DNA from: Chitinibacter fontanus
Lineage (GTDB): Bacteria > Pseudomonadota > Gammaproteobacteria > Burkholderiales > Chitinibacteraceae
Assembly (NCBI RefSeq): GCF_013423785.1
Contig: NZ_CP058952.1
Span: 2,259,665 to 2,323,664 of the forward strand
Direction of reading: 5' to 3'
DNA length: 64,000 nt
The position numbers and the translations under genes are program-made. The notes under the pieces are model-generated. The model was given only the letters and a program-made list of their open reading frames with translations. It did not search any database and had not been told where the DNA came from. Positions 61,141-64,000 of this stretch are shown here, piece after piece (position 1 is the stretch's first letter; every line of letters begins with the position of its first letter).

Positions 61141-61638
61141 TTACATTGCTTTGCGTTTTTTGAGCTTTTGTACGATGCGATTGAGCTTGAGGCGTGACAG
61201 TTTTTCAACAAAAACCTTGCCATCCAAGTGATCGATTTCATGCTGCACGCAAATGGCTAGTAAGCCATCTGCATCAAATTCAAATGCCTGGCCTTGTGCG
61301 TCGAGGGCTTTGACTTTAATGCGTTCTGCGCGCTCAACTTCTTCATAAATGCCGGGCACTGACAAGCAACCTTCTTCATAGGTTGTGATGCCATCGCGTT
61401 CTATAATTTCCGGGTTGATCAGTACGAGCAAGTCGTCTTTGTTTTCGGAAATATCAATCACGACCAAGCGATAATGAAAATCGACTTGGGTCGCGGCTAG
61501 GCCAATACCGGGCGCTGCGTACATGGTTTCAGCCATATCGTTGATTTGGCGTTGTAAAGCCGCATCAAAATGGGTAATCGGCTGTGCAACTGTGTGCAAA
61601 CGCTCGTCGGGGTAGTGCAAAATATTAAGAATTGCCAT
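61141..61638 (-). CDS. def: Peptide deformylase
   Basis: Removes the formyl group from nascent chains. The 165 residues hold the three motifs [18 protein letters not shown] (metal-binding Cys) and [12 protein letters not shown] (two metal-binding His and the catalytic Glu). Type I deformylase length. First gene of the def-fmt-rsmB run, divergent from the LysM gene; the promoter should lie in 61639-61799. Confidence 0.98.
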   Translation of the reverse strand: MAILNILHYPDERLHTVAQPITHFDAALQRQINDMAETMYAAPGIGLAATQVDFHYRLVVIDISENKDDLLVLINPEIIERDGITTYEEGCLSVPGIYEEVERAERIKVKALDAQGQAFEFDADGLLAICVQHEIDHLDGKVFVEKLSRLKLNRIVQKLKKRKAM

Positions 61639-61799
61639 CTTTGCTTGCTAGACCAAAAGTTTGTGATGCAGAATCGGTTAATTATTGCTTAAGCTTAATT
61701 CATCATATAGAAATTTGAATAGGGCTGCATATTATCCACTGGACCTATCCAAATCGAAAATTTACTTGCTGCACTTACGGCGAGAACTGGGCTCACACT

Positions 61800-62867
61800 A
61801 TGCGTAAATCAATTATATCCTTTCTTTTGGCCGCTGGTTTCATGACTGGCGCGGCATTCGCGGATGAACTCAAGCTCGCGGACAATGCACCGGAAAGTTA
61901 CACGGTAGTAAAAGGCGATACGCTATGGGGCATTTCGGGTAAGTTTTTGAAGCAGCCGTGGCGCTGGCCGGAAATTTGGCAGCTCAATAAGGCAGAAATT
62001 AAAAATCCGCACTGGATCTATCCCGGTGACGTAATTGTACTCGGTAATTGCAATGGCAAGCCTTGTTTGCGTCTACTGAAAAATGCCAAAGCGGATGGAC
62101 GGGGCGGTAACGGTAAGTTAAGCCCGCGGGTTCGTATTAGTAGCCTAGAAGGTGATGCTACGCCAAGTATTGCAATGACGTCGATTGAGCCTTTCCTTTA
62201 CAAGCCTTTGATTATGGATATGGCTAGCTTTAAAGCGGCACCACGCATTGCAGCCGGTCCAGATGATCGAGTGATGTATACCACCAATGATCAAATCTAT
62301 GCGGTTGGTTTGACTGATATTGAGGCAGGTGAAACCTACCAAGTATTCCGTCAGGGTAAAGAAATTATGAACCCGGACAACCCAAAAGAGTCATTAGGTA
62401 TGGAAGTGATTTACTTGGGCGATGTGGTGGTGCGTAAAGTTGGAGACGTGCAAACATTGCAGGTGGCTACATCATTCCGCGAGATCCAAATTGGCGATCG
62501 CATGGTTAAATCGCCAGAAAAAACTTTCCTCAACTATGCTCCTCACCTGCCGCAACAGGCGATCGAAGGGAAAGTCGCCTCGACGTATGGTGGTGTAAGT
62601 GACGTAGGCTCTTTGATGACGGTCGTGATCAATAAAGGTGCGCTCGATGGTGTGGATGTCGGTACTGTGTTCTTTACCTATAAAGCGCCGCGAATGGTTA
62701 AAAAAGAAGAGAAGTCAGAGCCAGATCGCATGACTCCGCCAATCAAAAACGCAAACTTGTTTATTTATCGTGTATTCCCGAATATTTCATACGGCTTGGT
62801 GTTAGATAGCACGATGCCAGTGAATACGGGGGATCTAGTCAACGCACAAGCGGCAGCAACGGAGTAA
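61800..62867 (+). CDS. LysM-domain exported protein
   Basis: A 355-residue protein with a signal peptide (ISFLLAAGFMTGAAFA, about 5-21) and one LysM peptidoglycan-binding domain (about 33-83; SYTVVKGDTLWGISGKFLKQP, WIYPGDVIVL). The remaining ~270 residues are beta-rich without a named domain. The family is commonly found just upstream of dprA in Betaproteobacteria; its exact role is unknown. It may bind the cell wall as a periplasmic scaffold. Followed 3 nt later by dprA with overlapping translation signals. Confidence 0.92.
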   Translation: MRKSIISFLLAAGFMTGAAFADELKLADNAPESYTVVKGDTLWGISGKFLKQPWRWPEIWQLNKAEIKNPHWIYPGDVIVLGNCNGKPCLRLLKNAKADGRGGNGKLSPRVRISSLEGDATPSIAMTSIEPFLYKPLIMDMASFKAAPRIAAGPDDRVMYTTNDQIYAVGLTDIEAGETYQVFRQGKEIMNPDNPKESLGMEVIYLGDVVVRKVGDVQTLQVATSFREIQIGDRMVKSPEKTFLNYAPHLPQQAIEGKVASTYGGVSDVGSLMTVVINKGALDGVDVGTVFFTYKAPRMVKKEEKSEPDRMTPPIKNANLFIYRVFPNISYGLVLDSTMPVNTGDLVNAQAAATE

Positions 62868-62870
62868 TCC

Positions 62871-63998
62871 TTGCTGGATATGGATGAGTTGATCCCGTGG
62901 TTACGCCTGAGCTTAGTCAATGGCTTAGGCCCGCGGGGACAGATCCAGTTATTGCGGGCTCTTGGGGAGCCCGCTGCTATTTTGGCGGCACCATTGGATG
63001 TTTTGGTGCAATACGTGCCACGGCCGCTTGCGGTTGAAATCCACGCCAATCAGCAGCGTGATCTGCCACAACTAAGTGCTGCAATCGAATGGGTAAAGCG
63101 AACTGATTGTGCCATTTTGACTCTGGCGGATGACCGTTATCCCAAGAAACTACTTGATCTGCCCGATGCTCCCCCATTGCTGTATGCCATGGGGAATCTA
63201 GCTTTGTTGGATCGGCCAGCAATTAGCATCGTTGGAAGTCGTAATGCCAGTGCACAGGGCATACAAAACGCGGAAGCTTTTGCGCAGCATTTATCTTTAC
63301 ACGCGATCACCATTATTAGTGGTTTAGCTAGTGGTATAGATGCGGCTGCGCATCGTGGCGGTTTGGCAAATACAGGCTCAAGTATCGCGATTGTTGGAAC
63401 GGGCTTAGATCGAGTGTACCCAGCTACAAATCGCACGCTGGCACATGAATTGGCTAATAATGGTTTGATTCTGTCTGAATTAGCTTTAGGTTCTCCGCCC
63501 AAAGCTGAGCATTTTCCACGGCGTAATCGAATGATTGCAGCATTGGGTCTGGGTTGTTTGGTGGTTGAAGCTGCTTTGGGGAGTGGGTCATTAATAACCG
63601 CTCGTCAGGCGGTTGAGTTGGGGCGCGAAGTGTTTGCTATTCCGGGCTCGATTCATTCTCCTCTGGCAAAAGGATGTCATCATTTGATTAAGAATGGTGC
63701 CAAATTGGTTGAGTCTGGGGCCGATATTTTTGATGAACTTGCCGCACCACTGAGTCTGTTTTCACTCCCTAATCTAACCAAAAAACCAGCCCATTCTGAA
63801 GTAGTAGAAAATCATTCCAATGACCCTGTCTTGAGCAAAATGGGCTGGGATCCAATCAATTTTGACGCATTGATTGAGCTAACTGGCTTGACTAGCGAGG
63901 CGCTGTGCGCGATTCTGTTGGGTTTGGAATTAGAAGGGCAGTTGTCTTGCTTGCCGGGTAATCGTTACCAAAGGCTCGCAGGGGCTGTGAGAAGCTGA
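62871..63998 (+). CDS. dprA: DNA-processing protein DprA
   Basis: Loads RecA on incoming single-stranded DNA during natural transformation. The 375 residues have a SAM-like N-terminus (about 5-60), the Rossmann core with SIVGSRNASAQG, ISGLASGIDAAAHRGGL, GTGLDRVYPATN and PRRNRMIAALG, and a winged-helix C-terminal domain (about 310-370). A TTG start at 62871 is chosen: GGAG at 62861-62864 leaves 6-nt spacing, while ATG 62880 would be 15 nt away. Complete; the stop is 2 nt from the window end. Confidence 0.95.
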   Translation: MLDMDELIPWLRLSLVNGLGPRGQIQLLRALGEPAAILAAPLDVLVQYVPRPLAVEIHANQQRDLPQLSAAIEWVKRTDCAILTLADDRYPKKLLDLPDAPPLLYAMGNLALLDRPAISIVGSRNASAQGIQNAEAFAQHLSLHAITIISGLASGIDAAAHRGGLANTGSSIAIVGTGLDRVYPATNRTLAHELANNGLILSELALGSPPKAEHFPRRNRMIAALGLGCLVVEAALGSGSLITARQAVELGREVFAIPGSIHSPLAKGCHHLIKNGAKLVESGADIFDELAAPLSLFSLPNLTKKPAHSEVVENHSNDPVLSKMGWDPINFDALIELTGLTSEALCAILLGLELEGQLSCLPGNRYQRLAGAVRS

Positions 63999-64000
63999 TT

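Overview
The window looks like a chromosomal segment of a betaproteobacterium of the order Neisseriales, probably a Chitinibacter/Deefgea-like organism. This is inferred from family content and gene order: a secreted GH18 chitinase, def-fmt-rsmB-DUF4390-ntrYX-trkAH, divergent murJ/rpsT, a Gcr-type 'site-specific recombinase' membrane protein, and a LysM gene next to dprA. I see no rRNA, insertion sequence, prophage or CRISPR array. The DNA reads as normal, dense housekeeping chromosome.

Layout. 1-5.8 kb: 3' part of aroB, a YihY-type membrane protein, wrbA plus a DUF2069 protein, a large secreted chitinase with two chitin-binding modules, and metF. 5.9-9.7 kb: a minus-strand group of a glycine-zipper lipoprotein, a 2OG-Fe(II) oxygenase, Gcr, a two-TM small protein and a YkgJ cysteine-cluster protein. 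9.8-23.8 kb: a surface-glycan or glycosylation locus. It has a membrane-anchored beta-sandwich protein, an acyltransferase, a polytopic GT-C-like protein, GtrA, an acyltransferase/GT-C fusion, another GT-C, a GtrB-like GT2 polyprenyl-phosphate glycosyltransferase, and a 1275-residue fusion carrying two GT-C units and two beta-sandwich domains. 23.9-33 kb: YidB, an HD-GYP protein, polyphosphate:AMP phosphotransferase, a hypothetical protein, a YafJ-type glutamine amidotransferase, fabI, ygfZ, an AsmA-like protein and two identical tRNA-Asn genes. 33-51 kb: more c-di-GMP proteins (HD-GYP with a large insertion, REC-degenerate GGDEF, EAL-CBS-GGDEF, GGDEF) among tyrB, a nitroreductase, murJ, rpsT, nadE, a Hanks-type kinase and mpl. 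51-64 kb: LysE, then trkH-trkA-ntrX-ntrY-DUF4390-rsmB-fmt-def (minus strand), and LysM-dprA (plus strand).

How genes work together. In the 9.8-23.8 kb locus the GT2 enzyme would charge undecaprenyl phosphate with a sugar, GtrA would help it across the inner membrane, and the periplasm-facing GT-C enzymes would transfer it to protein or glycan. The acyltransferases and beta-sandwich modules would modify or bind the product. This is inference from domain content.

The most unusual signal is not a gene. Ten copies of a 49-nt imperfect inverted repeat, with ends close to GGGTAT...ATACCC and a constant total length, are scattered from 5.8 to 60.1 kb. They lie only 3' of genes. Four of them sit between convergent genes that have no other recognisable terminator, and two of those overlap the last codons of a gene. 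Their stems differ in sequence but keep pairing, which suggests a selected hairpin. I do not recognise this family.
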